NCBI GenBank assembly: GCA_964496595.1
Contig: CAZCAI010000140.1
Coordinates: 1 to 12,792, forward strand
Source of the DNA: JAAAOZ01 sp964496595
GTDB taxonomy: Bacteria > Chloroflexota > Anaerolineae > B4-G1 > SLSP01
Reading direction: 5' to 3'
Length of the DNA stretch: 12,792 bases
The notes under the pieces were generated by a model. The model saw nothing but the letters and a program-made list of their open reading frames with translations. It searched no databases and was not told the DNA's origin. The stretch's first letter is position 1. Each line of letters begins with the position of its first letter. The position numbers and the translations under genes are program-made. This document shows, piece after piece, positions 1-6,601 of the stretch.

Positions 1-141
1 CTTTTTCCTCGGAAAATCGCTTGTATTTGGGAGATTTATTTTCTTGGAACGGCCTTATCTTCTTAGAGAACTCAACATCTCACCTACATTATACAACGAT
101 CTCTGCAATTCAGACAAGTTGAAGCCCTTACGAGAACAAGT

Positions 142-972
142 TCAAGCCAACTTCGGCGGGCCGCGACGGATGCGCTCCTTCGTCGCCGCTTCTGTCGCCT
201 CCCACAGCCCTTCCACCCACCACGTCGCACCGGCCTCGGCCCACGAAGAAAGCTTCTCTTCGATTTGCGCATCCGTCAAATCTCCCGTTGTGCCATTCAC
301 CACGATATCGAAGGGCGTGGTCAGCGTGCGATTTGCCGCCACATAGGCCTTGATCTCGCGAATGTCTGCCGGCGTCGCTGCTTCGCTCTGCCCTTCCGGG
401 GTCATCTTCTCTACGATCACCCCATCACACTTGAGGACGCGCCGCATCGACTTCATGCGCGGCCAGATGCCGACGGCCCACAGCGGGATGCGCGGTCGCT
501 GGACAGGCGGCGGCGGGTAGTACATCTCATCCAACAAGGTCAACTTGACGTGATAATGTTCGCCGTCGTAGTCGAAAGGCTCCCGTTGATAGAACAAGGT
601 CAAGAGATCGATGGTCTCATCCAGCATCTCGGCGCGCGCCTGGGTGTCGGTGACCTCGTCGGGGAAGCTCTGCCAGCCCATCCACACCGCGCCCGCGCCC
701 AGGCCGAGCGTCAACCGCCCCTCGGAGAGCCGCTCCAAGGCGAGCGACTCGCTCGCCAACCTCCAGGGGCGACGCAGCGGCGCGGGGATGATCATCGTGC
801 CCAGCCGGATGCGCTCCGTGGACATCGCCGCCGCCGTGAGCGCGATCAGCGGGTCCTCGCACCAAATCGCATCGCCCAGGAAACAGCCATCCCAGCCGGC
901 GGCCTCCGCCAACTGAGCCAGTTCCGCAGCCGTGCGGGCCGAACCGTAGGGTAACGCCACACCGAATTTCAT
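142..972 (-). CDS. LLM-class (luciferase-like) flavin-dependent oxidoreductase
   Basis: The 276-residue product looks like a bacterial luciferase-like TIM-barrel oxidoreductase, a family that uses FMN or F420. The N-terminus MKFGVALPYG, followed by an AELAQLAEAAGWDG helix, is the usual first strand and helix of the fold. A segment rich in family features (ERIRLGTMIIP, then ALERLSEGRLTLGLGAG) lies around residues 55-95. The start at 972 is chosen because AGGAGG sits 6 bases upstream (979-984); a longer reading from 987 would bury that ribosome-binding site inside the coding region. At 276 residues it is a short member of the family but shows no frameshift. The substrate cannot be told from sequence. 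It appears monocistronic: the next gene upstream (1415-1819) is over 440 bases away and ends at its own terminator. A promoter candidate lies at 991-1019. Confidence 0.85.
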   Translation of the reverse strand: MKFGVALPYGSARTAAELAQLAEAAGWDGCFLGDAIWCEDPLIALTAAAMSTERIRLGTMIIPAPLRRPWRLASESLALERLSEGRLTLGLGAGAVWMGWQSFPDEVTDTQARAEMLDETIDLLTLFYQREPFDYDGEHYHVKLTLLDEMYYPPPPVQRPRIPLWAVGIWPRMKSMRRVLKCDGVIVEKMTPEGQSEAATPADIREIKAYVAANRTLTTPFDIVVNGTTGDLTDAQIEEKLSSWAEAGATWWVEGLWEATEAATKERIRRGPPKLA

Positions 973-990
973 CAATGACCTCCTCACAAG

Positions 991-1019
991 AATATAATCC
1001 GATTCTAGCTACCTGACAC
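991..1019 (-). promoter_or_regulatory. Candidate sigma70-type promoter of the flavin oxidoreductase gene
   Basis: Read on the minus strand, GTGTCA (1019-1014) is followed after 17 bases by TATATT (996-991). Each box matches part of the TTGACA/TATAAT consensus (4 of 6 and 5 of 6). The start codon at 972 is 18 bases beyond the -10 box, so the leader would be short but still long enough for the AGGAGG site. The -35 box lies inside the left terminal repeat of the MITE-like element. Found by eye only. Confidence 0.35.
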
Positions 1020-1251
1020 TTTTAGAAAACAGCTCACGGATTTTCACGGATCACACGGATTTTTTAGATCTTTCAGCGGAGAAGTTCCTCATCTTGGGGT
1101 GTATCTTACCACTCACGCCTATTTGGACGAGTTTAAGGCTGAATTTTAATCATTACATTCCCGGAATGGCTCTTCCTGCAATATAAAAATCAAAAAATAT
1201 CTGCGTTAATCCGTGTTTATCCGTGAGCTAAGAAGTGTCGGGTGGATAGAA
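1003..1251. repeat. MITE-like element with imperfect terminal inverted repeats
   Basis: The left arm (about 1003-1060) and the reverse complement of the right arm (about 1199-1251) share an ordered series of blocks: TTCTA, then ACC-GACACTT with one variable base, then AGCTCACGGAT, then further CACGGAT-type units. The left arm reads CACGGAT three times at 9-10 base spacing. The right arm carries the same motif in decayed form. A 5-6 base insertion (1024-1030 region) separates two of the blocks in the left arm. The interior of about 140 bases is AT-rich and holds no open reading frame, so the element would be non-autonomous. No clear target-site duplication is visible. It occupies most of the gene-free stretch 973-1414; the rest (1252-1360) shows nothing recognisable. 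Confidence 0.55.
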
Positions 1252-1360
1252 CTCGATTACCTCTTCTGCCAACATAGTACAACGTTTTCTGCTCGAAAGC
1301 AACGGCTTCTAAAAATCGCACCTTCTAGGGGAATGCCACGCGAAGTGCCCTTTTAAAAGC

Positions 1361-1396
1361 AAAAATCCTCCCGACCGGAAAAAAGTCAGGAGGATT
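1361..1396 (-). terminator. Rho-independent terminator of the PIN toxin operon
   Basis: On the minus strand, a 12-bp stem pairs positions 1385-1396 with 1364-1375 with a single mismatch, with a 9-base loop of mostly T. A short T run follows (A run at 1361-1365 on the plus strand). It lies 19 bases past the stop codon of the toxin gene. Confidence 0.75.
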
Positions 1397-1414
1397 ATAC
1401 TTCAGCAACTCAAT

Positions 1415-1819
1415 TCAAGTGAGTTTTGAAAGGAATTCAGCGGCTGAGAGAATACGGATGCCCTCATACACTTCAATATCAAGAAGATGATGATCCCCAG
1501 ATACAATCACTTCAGCACTTCCGATCAGTGCACATTCAATAAACTTGTCATCGTCAGGATCATCCGCTACGACATGAAGATTACCCGTAATATCTACCTT
1601 CTCAGACACCCGACGCAGGTCATAGAGAACAGCACGGATGTGGTTTTCAGTAAATTCGAAAGTTCCACGCAATTTTCGGGATAGCTCCGCAATTGTCTCT
1701 GAACAATACATATGCTGAACAACTCCAGAACGCGCCAGCAATAAGCATTGATACGGCTTACCGCGCCACAACAAGCCAGAGATCCAAATGTTGGTATCAA
1801 AGACAACTCGTTCCGCCAT
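1415..1819 (-). CDS. PIN-domain ribonuclease toxin, COG1569-type
   Basis: This 134-residue protein has the full layout of a VapC-like PIN toxin, a metal-dependent ribonuclease. Asp8 lies in the first strand (VVFDTNIWISGLL), Glu45 in TIAELSRKL, an acidic cluster at Asp86-Asp91 in DDPDDDKFIECA, and Asp109 in VSGDHHLLDI. These are the expected metal-binding acids. The DTN-W-SGL start and the DPDDDKFI block are characteristic of the 'putative toxin component, PIN family' group. The gene starts 9 bases after the stop of the small gene upstream (1829-2125). Its ribosome-binding site is weak (AGG overlapping the upstream stop region), which suggests translational coupling to the partner. A terminator follows at 1361-1396, so the pair forms a two-gene unit. 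Its RNA target is unknown. The call as a PIN toxin is firm; toxicity is inferred from the family. Confidence 0.87.
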   Translation of the reverse strand: MAERVVFDTNIWISGLLWRGKPYQCLLLARSGVVQHMYCSETIAELSRKLRGTFEFTENHIRAVLYDLRRVSEKVDITGNLHVVADDPDDDKFIECALIGSAEVIVSGDHHLLDIEVYEGIRILSAAEFLSKLT

Positions 1820-1828
1820 ATTTAGAGC

Positions 1829-2125
1829 CTACCTAATTTCATTCTTATCCATCTTATCCATCGAAATGAGATTAGATTTATCTTGCCCCTCGTGTAGCAA
1901 ATCGTCAACTAATTGCTCTCGCTCGCGCTCATTCAAGCTATTCCAATCTAAACCGCGTTCAGCACAGATAGCCAAAGCCTGTCGCTCGCCATAATCCACC
2001 AAACTCTCAAATTCATCGAACCGAGGGATGAGAATTCTCAAAACGGTGCGCTTGGCTTCAGGTGAAAGGCGTTGCACCCAATCCACCAGTTGAGATTCCT
2101 GAATCTCAAGTGTAATCACGCTCAT
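1829..2125 (-). CDS. Probable antitoxin partner of the PIN toxin
   Basis: The product is a 98-residue, acidic, mostly helical protein with no DNA-binding fold I can name. It resembles small conserved hypothetical proteins that precede COG1569 PIN toxins in cyanobacteria and Chloroflexi. The recognisable parts are an N-terminal TLEIQESQL strand, the LSPEAKRTVLRIL helix (about residues 20-32), and a C-terminal half with AERGLDWNSLNEREREQL (about 55-72). The antitoxin role is inferred from its position immediately upstream of the toxin with a 9-base gap. The start is supported by an AGGGGG site 6 bases ahead of the ATG. The last residues contain a duplicated MDK unit encoded by a 9-base tandem repeat around 1846-1863, which may be a recent tail extension. 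A TATAAT box is visible on the minus strand at 2230-2225, but I see no matching -35. Confidence 0.7.
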   Translation of the reverse strand: MSVITLEIQESQLVDWVQRLSPEAKRTVLRILIPRFDEFESLVDYGERQALAICAERGLDWNSLNEREREQLVDDLLHEGQDKSNLISMDKMDKNEIR

Positions 2126-2274
2126 TTTAACCCCCTACAAAGAGTTCTATCCGCCAAATGGTTGCTCATTGGACAAGAATTTGACAGGTTAGGCCTTGAT
2201 GACGCTTGTTCGCCCCTTGACCTCATTATAACATCATCATTATGTTCTGCGAGGTCCATAAAAACGCCCGATCC

Positions 2275-2642
2275 CTACGCCTGCACCTCGATCTCGCCCG
2301 TGACGCCGTCGACGCGGAGGCGTTGGCCGTTGCGCACCCATCAGGATGTGCTCTGGGTGATCGGCCAGGCGCTCGGATGCGAAATCCAGCTCATAGCGGA
2401 AGCCGCGATGGCCGTACTTGTGGATGAACGCCCGCACGCTCTCGACAAAGGGCACGGCCTCCGGCAGATCGGCGTAGGCATCCAGATCCGTGACGCCATC
2501 CCGAAGATATTGCACGCCATCGGGGCCATATTCCTCCGCCACTTGACGCAGATCCCAAATCCCCTGGCCGATGAGTGAGGTGGCCGTAGCCCTGCCCGGC
2601 GAAGAGATCGATCAACGCCGGGGCCTGCTGTAGAGCTGGCAT
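2275..2642 (-). pseudogene. Remnant of a PEP-synthase / pyruvate-phosphate-dikinase-like gene
   Basis: Three minus-strand segments in different frames read like parts of a PEP-utilising enzyme. About 2642-2578 encodes an IDLFAGQGYGHLT-like stretch. After a frame change, about 2577-2340 encodes GQGIWDLRQVAEEYG and then AFIHKYGHRGFRYELDFASE, which matches the 'YGHRG...' linker region of PpsA/PPDK and rifampicin-phosphotransferase-like proteins. After another frame change, 2334-2275 encodes NGQRLRVDGVTGEIEVQA and a TAG stop, which matches the extreme C-terminus of the swivelling PEP-utiliser domain. The ATP-grasp part is absent, as is most of the swivelling domain including its catalytic histidine, so there is a large internal deletion as well as frameshifts. 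Nothing upstream of 2642 belongs to it, because fumarase beta ends at 2666. It fills most of the gene-free stretch 2126-2665; the rest is the leader of the antitoxin gene. Confidence 0.7.
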
Positions 2643-2665
2643 TATCTAACAGGCCTGGTCGAAAG

Positions 2666-3244
2666 TCAAACTTTTTCGACCCTATTACGCTGGGCCAGAT
2701 ACTCCGCGCGGCCATCGATGTAGGCATCGCCGCCGTAGATGTCGTTCACGACGATGGCCGGGAAGCCCGCGACGGTGAACTCGCGGAGCGCCTCGGCGCC
2801 CAGGTCGGCGTAGGCGACGATGCGACTGGCGGTGATTGCTTGGGCGATGAGCGCGGCGGCGCCCCCGATGGCCGCCAGGTAGACGGCGCGATGGTCCACC
2901 AGCGCCGCTTTGACCTCCTCGGAGCGGTACCCCTTGCCGATCAGGCCCCGCACGCCGCGCTCCAGCAGCGGGATGGTGTAGGCATCCAAGCGCCCGCTGG
3001 TCGTCGGCCCCGCCGGCCCCACGACGTGACCGGGTTTGGCCGGCGCCGGCCCGACGTAGTAGATGACCTGTCCCGCCAGTTGGATGGGCAACGCCTCGCC
3101 CACACGTAACGAGTCGACTAGCCGCTGATGCGCGGCGTCGCGGGCGGTGTAGAGCACGCCATCGATCAACACCTCATCCCCGGCGCGCAACTGCTCAACC
3201 GTGGCCTCATTGAAGGGCGCTTGGATCCGTCGTCCATGCTTCAT
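2666..3244 (-). CDS. Fumarate hydratase, class I type, beta subunit
   Basis: This 192-residue protein is the small subunit of a two-component iron-sulfur fumarase, which hydrates fumarate to L-malate in the TCA cycle in the cytoplasm. In single-chain FumA/FumB enzymes it corresponds to the C-terminal part. Visible family signatures are a VGPAPAKPGHVVGPAGPTTS loop leading into GRLDAY (about residues 64-89), GLIGKGY (about 100-106), and FPAIVVNDIYGGDAY (about 161-175). The length is typical of stand-alone beta subunits. It is the last gene of the apparent operon and lies 19 bases after the flavoprotein stop at 3264. No good Shine-Dalgarno sequence precedes the ATG, only GGATG-like bases, so translation may depend on coupling to the upstream gene. 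It must pair with the alpha subunit at 4494-5330; unusually, an unrelated gene separates them. A tartrate dehydratase role is possible in this family but less likely. Confidence 0.88.
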   Translation of the reverse strand: MKHGRRIQAPFNEATVEQLRAGDEVLIDGVLYTARDAAHQRLVDSLRVGEALPIQLAGQVIYYVGPAPAKPGHVVGPAGPTTSGRLDAYTIPLLERGVRGLIGKGYRSEEVKAALVDHRAVYLAAIGGAAALIAQAITASRIVAYADLGAEALREFTVAGFPAIVVNDIYGGDAYIDGRAEYLAQRNRVEKV

Positions 3245-3263
3245 TCGAAACGCATCCGTAGCA

Positions 3264-4463
3264 TCATCCCAACAACGTCTTCCACATCATCTGCGGCGTG
3301 AAAAATGCCGTCATCGAAAGCTCGCCACACAGGATGCGATAAATCTGCGTGGCATAGGTCACATCGCGGCCGGCGCGGTGCATAACGCGATTTATCGCCC
3401 AGGGGTAGCGGACCAATCTGCGCACCAGACGGGCGGCGCGGTGCCCAGCATCGAAGTGCGCGTGGAAGGCGCGCCCGTAGTCCGCCAGCGCCTCGGCGGT
3501 GAACGCGCCCCGCTCGAGCGCGCGCAGCGCGTGTTCGGCGGCCAGCTCGCCGCAGACCATGCTCGGCCCGATCCCCTCGCCGCTGAGCGGATTGACGACG
3601 CCCGCGGCCTCGCCCGCGACCAGGACGTTATCCGCGTAAGGCGTCACATCGGGCGCATCGGCGCGGAGCGGGTGCCCGATCACCCGGCTGATGCGACGCG
3701 CCGACCCCAAGCGCGCCTGCGCGTGCGGGTTGTGCGCGATAAAGGTCTCCAACTCCGCGCGCAAATTCAGCCGCTCGGCCTTGACATCGCGCACATGCGC
3801 GCCCACCCCGACATTGGCGCGCCCCGCGCCCGAAGGAAAGATCCAACAGTAGGCGGGCAGCACCGCCGCGTCCCAATGGATCTCGAACTGGTCAGCCGGC
3901 CCCAGATCGCCCTCGTAGTAGGCGCGCACGGCGACCATCTCCGCCGGACGCGGCGCGAGTCCCAGCGAGCGCGTGAACGTCGCGCGACCGCCATCGGCGG
4001 CGATGATCAGCGGCGCTTCGTAATACACGGCTTCGCCGTCCCGCGTGGCGGTCAGACGCACGCGGTCTGGCGCGATCCGCTCCAGCGCAGTGACGTGCGT
4101 TCCAACGTGCAGCCGCGCCCCCGCCTCAACCACGGTCGCGACGAGTTGAGCGTCCAGCTCCGTGCGCGGGATCGCGTAGCTTTGCACGGCCTCCGGCCCG
4201 GTCGCGACGGCGCTCGTCCCATCGGGCGAGGAGAGCAGAAACTGGCGATTGCGGCTTAAATCCCCCGCCTCGATCCAGGGGCGCAGGCCCATCTGCGTCA
4301 GCAACACCAGCGCATCGTAGCCCAGGCCATCGCCGCACGATTTATCGCGCGGGAAGGTCGCCCGGTCGAGCAACACCACATCGACACCGGCCTGGCCGAG
4401 AACGTACGCCGCCGTCGCCCCACCCGGCCCGGCGCCAATAATCAAAACATCCGCATTCTTCAT
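3264..4463 (-). CDS. Geranylgeranyl-reductase-family FAD-dependent oxidoreductase
   Basis: This 399-residue flavoprotein belongs to the geranylgeranyl reductase (ChlP/GGR-like) branch of the p-hydroxybenzoate-hydroxylase superfamily. Members typically reduce isoprenoid double bonds in lipids, quinones or chlorophyll side chains. Evidence is the N-terminal FAD-binding GAGPGG (residues 10-15), the family motif PRDKSCGDG (38-46, with Cys43), the IPRTELDAQL helix (98-107), the DG-type motif near 157, and the second FAD motif GEAAGVVNPLSGEGIG (284-299). The start is the ATG at 4463, with GGAGA 7 bases upstream; a TTG at 4469 is in frame but too close to that site. The gene sits 30 bases after fumarase alpha and 19 before fumarase beta, so it is very likely co-transcribed with both. 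The substrate is unknown. Menaquinone or membrane-lipid saturation are possibilities, and no isoprenoid gene is nearby to decide between them. Confidence 0.87.
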   Translation of the reverse strand: MKNADVLIIGAGPGGATAAYVLGQAGVDVVLLDRATFPRDKSCGDGLGYDALVLLTQMGLRPWIEAGDLSRNRQFLLSSPDGTSAVATGPEAVQSYAIPRTELDAQLVATVVEAGARLHVGTHVTALERIAPDRVRLTATRDGEAVYYEAPLIIAADGGRATFTRSLGLAPRPAEMVAVRAYYEGDLGPADQFEIHWDAAVLPAYCWIFPSGAGRANVGVGAHVRDVKAERLNLRAELETFIAHNPHAQARLGSARRISRVIGHPLRADAPDVTPYADNVLVAGEAAGVVNPLSGEGIGPSMVCGELAAEHALRALERGAFTAEALADYGRAFHAHFDAGHRAARLVRRLVRYPWAINRVMHRAGRDVTYATQIYRILCGELSMTAFFTPQMMWKTLLG

Positions 4464-4493
4464 TCGCAATTCTCCATTCTAAATTCCTCTATC

Positions 4494-5330
4494 TTACAAC
4501 GTCACGCTGGCCCGACGCGGCGCGGAGCAATTGAAATTCACCGCCACGGGCAGGGCGGCGATGTGCGTCGGCGCGGCTTCGATGTGCACGGCCAGCGCCG
4601 TAAATCGCCCGCCCAATCCCTGCGGGCCGATGCCCAGCGCGTTGATCGCCTCTAACAGCTCTGCCTCCAGTTCGGCCAGATGCGGCTGGGGATGCGGCTC
4701 GCCGAGCGGGCGCAGGAGCGCCTTCTTCGCCAGCCACGCCACGCCATCGAAGGAGCTGCCTATGCCCACGCCGACGATCACGGGCGGGCAGGCGTTGGGG
4801 CCGGCGCGCTCGACGGTATCCAGCACGAAGTCGCGCACGCCGTCCACGCCCTCGGCGGGCGGGAGCATGCGCAAGCGGCTCATCATCTCCGCGCCGAAGC
4901 CCTTCATCAGGGCGTGGATGCGCACCTCCGCGCCGGGCGTCAGTTCGTAATGGACGAGAGGCGGCGTGTTATCGCGCGTGTTCTCGCGCCGCAGCGGATC
5001 ACCGACCACCGACTTACGCAGATCGGCGTAGGCCGCGCGCACCGCGCGCTCCAACGCCTGGTTGAGATCGCCCTCGATGAAGTGCACGTCCTGCCCGATT
5101 TGAAGATACAACACCGCCATCCCCGTATCCTGGCAGGTGGCGATCTGCTCCGATTTGGCGTAGGCCGCGTTCTTCAGCAGCGTATCCAGCACCGCCCGCC
5201 CGACCTCGGATGGCTCGCGCGCGCGGGCTTCTCGCAGTGCGGCCAAATAGTCGGCGGGCAATCGATAGGCCGAGGCGGCCAGCAGCTTCGTCACCGCTAC
5301 TTCTACATCCAGCACCGAGATTTCGCGCAT
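4494..5330 (-). CDS. Fumarate hydratase, class I type, alpha subunit
   Basis: This 278-residue protein is the large, iron-sulfur-carrying subunit of a two-component fumarase. The three cysteines expected to hold the catalytic [4Fe-4S] cluster are visible: Cys66 in ATCQDTGM, Cys181 in AGPNACPPVIVGVGIG, and Cys268 in NFNCSAPR near the C-terminus. The length matches stand-alone alpha subunits such as those of archaea and many anaerobes. The start at 5330 has AGGAG 5 bases upstream. It lies 80 bases after the ROK kinase stop and 30 bases before the flavoprotein gene. The beta subunit is at 2666-3244. Enzymes of this class are oxygen-sensitive because the cluster is exposed, which fits an anaerobic or microaerobic host. 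L(+)-tartrate dehydratase is the main alternative for the family, but the sequence and setting favour fumarase. Confidence 0.9.
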   Translation of the reverse strand: MREISVLDVEVAVTKLLAASAYRLPADYLAALREARAREPSEVGRAVLDTLLKNAAYAKSEQIATCQDTGMAVLYLQIGQDVHFIEGDLNQALERAVRAAYADLRKSVVGDPLRRENTRDNTPPLVHYELTPGAEVRIHALMKGFGAEMMSRLRMLPPAEGVDGVRDFVLDTVERAGPNACPPVIVGVGIGSSFDGVAWLAKKALLRPLGEPHPQPHLAELEAELLEAINALGIGPQGLGGRFTALAVHIEAAPTHIAALPVAVNFNCSAPRRASVTL

Positions 5331-5410
5331 TCGGACTCCTTACATATCCCAGGGAAGTAGGTCGGCATGCCATTCCGACGGCCGGATTACCAATCCAGCC
5401 TACGCCAAGG

Positions 5411-6391
5411 TTACAGCACGCCTGCGAGCCGGCGATAGGCCGCCACAGCGGCGCCCACTGGCCCCGCGTCGTCCCCCAGCGCCGAGGGCACGATCCGCAC
5501 GCGCTCGGCGTGCTCCTGCTGGATGTAGTACTTCCGCGCGGTCAGCGCCACCGGCTCGACGAACGACATCCCCAGCCGCTCGATGATCCCGCCGCCAAAG
5601 ACGACCACCTGCGGATCGAAGACGTTGACGAGGTTGGCCGTGAGGATGCCCAGGTAGAACTGCGCCGTCCGCACCGCTTCAGCCATCGGCGCATCATCCG
5701 CCTCCAAGGCCGCCGCGATCACGCTGCTCGTCAGGCGCTGCTTGCCCTTCTCTTCCATAATCTGCGGCGCCAGACTCGCGCGCCCGCGCGCCATCTGCTC
5801 CTCGATCATGGCCATCATCGCGGTCTTGCTGGCGTAGGCCTCGACGCAGCCCTCGCGCCCGCATCCGCACGGGCGTCCGTGCGGACTCACGATGATGTGG
5901 CCGATCTCACCGGCGGCGCTGCGCCAGCCGTAGTGCGGCTTCCCATCGATGATGATCCCGCCGCCGATGCCCGTCCCCACCCAGATGCCGACCATGTGGA
6001 GCGCGCCGCGTCCCGCGCCGTAGACGTGCTCGCCCAGCACGCCGATGTTCACGTCATTATCCAACAGCACCGGAATCCCCACGTGCTTGCGCAGTTTCTT
6101 GACCAGCGGCACATCCTGCCAATTTAGATTGGGCGCCTCGCGCACGATGCCGGCCTGAATATCGACCACGCCCGGCGCGCCGATGCACACCGCCTCAAAA
6201 TCGGAGGGGGCGGCGTCCATCTTCTTGATGACCTTGCGGATCACGGTCTCGATCCGGGCGATCACCTCCGCGACGCCCTTCTCGGCCCGCGTTTTCTTCT
6301 TCTCGGAGGCCAACACCTTACCGTTGCACACAGCCGCCGCCTCCACATTCGTCCCGCCCAAATCCACCCCGATGAACATTGGCTCTGACAT
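5411..6391 (-). CDS. ROK-family sugar kinase, probable glucokinase
   Basis: This 326-residue protein is a complete ROK kinase, most likely ATP:glucose 6-phosphotransferase. It shows the phosphate-binding loop GVDLGGTN (residues 8-15), GAPGVVD (71-77), the catalytic Asp113 in LLDNDVN, VGTGIGGG (138-145), and the substrate/zinc segment GEIGH (161-165). The zinc cysteines follow in CGCGREGC (Cys175, Cys177, Cys182). There is no N-terminal helix-turn-helix, so it is an enzyme and not a ROK repressor. A strong AGGAGG lies 7 bases before the ATG. It is the first gene of a four-gene minus-strand run and is divergent from cellobiose phosphorylase, whose product glucose is its expected substrate. N-acetylglucosamine, fructose or allose kinase activity cannot be excluded from sequence. 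A clear promoter lies at 6448-6475. Confidence 0.88.
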   Translation of the reverse strand: MSEPMFIGVDLGGTNVEAAAVCNGKVLASEKKKTRAEKGVAEVIARIETVIRKVIKKMDAAPSDFEAVCIGAPGVVDIQAGIVREAPNLNWQDVPLVKKLRKHVGIPVLLDNDVNIGVLGEHVYGAGRGALHMVGIWVGTGIGGGIIIDGKPHYGWRSAAGEIGHIIVSPHGRPCGCGREGCVEAYASKTAMMAMIEEQMARGRASLAPQIMEEKGKQRLTSSVIAAALEADDAPMAEAVRTAQFYLGILTANLVNVFDPQVVVFGGGIIERLGMSFVEPVALTARKYYIQQEHAERVRIVPSALGDDAGPVGAAVAAYRRLAGVL

Positions 6392-6447
6392 TTTGCATCC
6401 TCCTGTGGCTACATGCTGGATGAATGAACATCAATCCGGTGAAAATT

Positions 6448-6475
6448 AGTATAGCATCACGACCTTGGGCGTCAA
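6448..6475 (-). promoter_or_regulatory. Promoter of the ROK kinase / fumarase operon
   Basis: On the minus strand, TTGACG (6475-6470) and TATACT (6453-6448) are separated by 16 bases. Each box differs from the sigma70 consensus at one position. The transcript would start near 6441, leaving a leader of about 50 bases before the ATG at 6391. Its -35 box lies only 4 bases from the -35 box of the opposing promoter. Confidence 0.65.
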
Positions 6476-6479
6476 TCGC

Positions 6480-6507
6480 TTGACACCCGCGAAGAGGCCC
6501 GTATCAT
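6480..6507 (+). promoter_or_regulatory. Promoter of cellobiose phosphorylase
   Basis: TTGACA (6480-6485, perfect) is followed after 16 bases by TATCAT (6502-6507, one mismatch). The transcript would start near 6514 and carry a leader of about 88 bases before the ATG at 6602. This placement also argues that the in-frame upstream ATGs at 6512 and after are not used. An imperfect hairpin may form within the leader between about 6520-6529 and 6542-6554. Confidence 0.65.
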
Positions 6508-6601
6508 ATCCTTGTTTGGAATGGTGATGCTTCTGGAGAAACATCAGCCCCATTCAACCCCTCATCAATCACTAAAAGCAACTCAGGGAGAGGATTTTAT
6601 C

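Noticed and set aside
1..141. Left edge as a possible coding region
   Set aside because: The only frame there runs into the antisense of the flavin oxidoreductase and has no recognisable motif; I see nothing supportable in 1-141.
1031..1060. CACGGAT repeats as a CRISPR-like or iteron array
   Set aside because: Only three units with 2-3 base gaps and an inverted counterpart at 1199-1228; there are no spacers, cas genes or replication gene.
2141..2155. GAGTTCTATCC-CC motif resembling the right end of the element at 1003-1251
   Set aside because: Only about 14 bases match with one mismatch and similarity stops there; such a match is expected by chance in a window this size.
3201..4259. Plus-strand open frame of 352 codons opposite the flavoprotein gene
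   Set aside because: Antisense to clear FAD-binding motifs; composition is typical of a shadow frame.
5210..6127. Plus-strand open frame of 305 codons opposite fumarase alpha and the ROK kinase
   Set aside because: It spans two real genes and their intergenic gap, with His/Arg-rich shadow composition.
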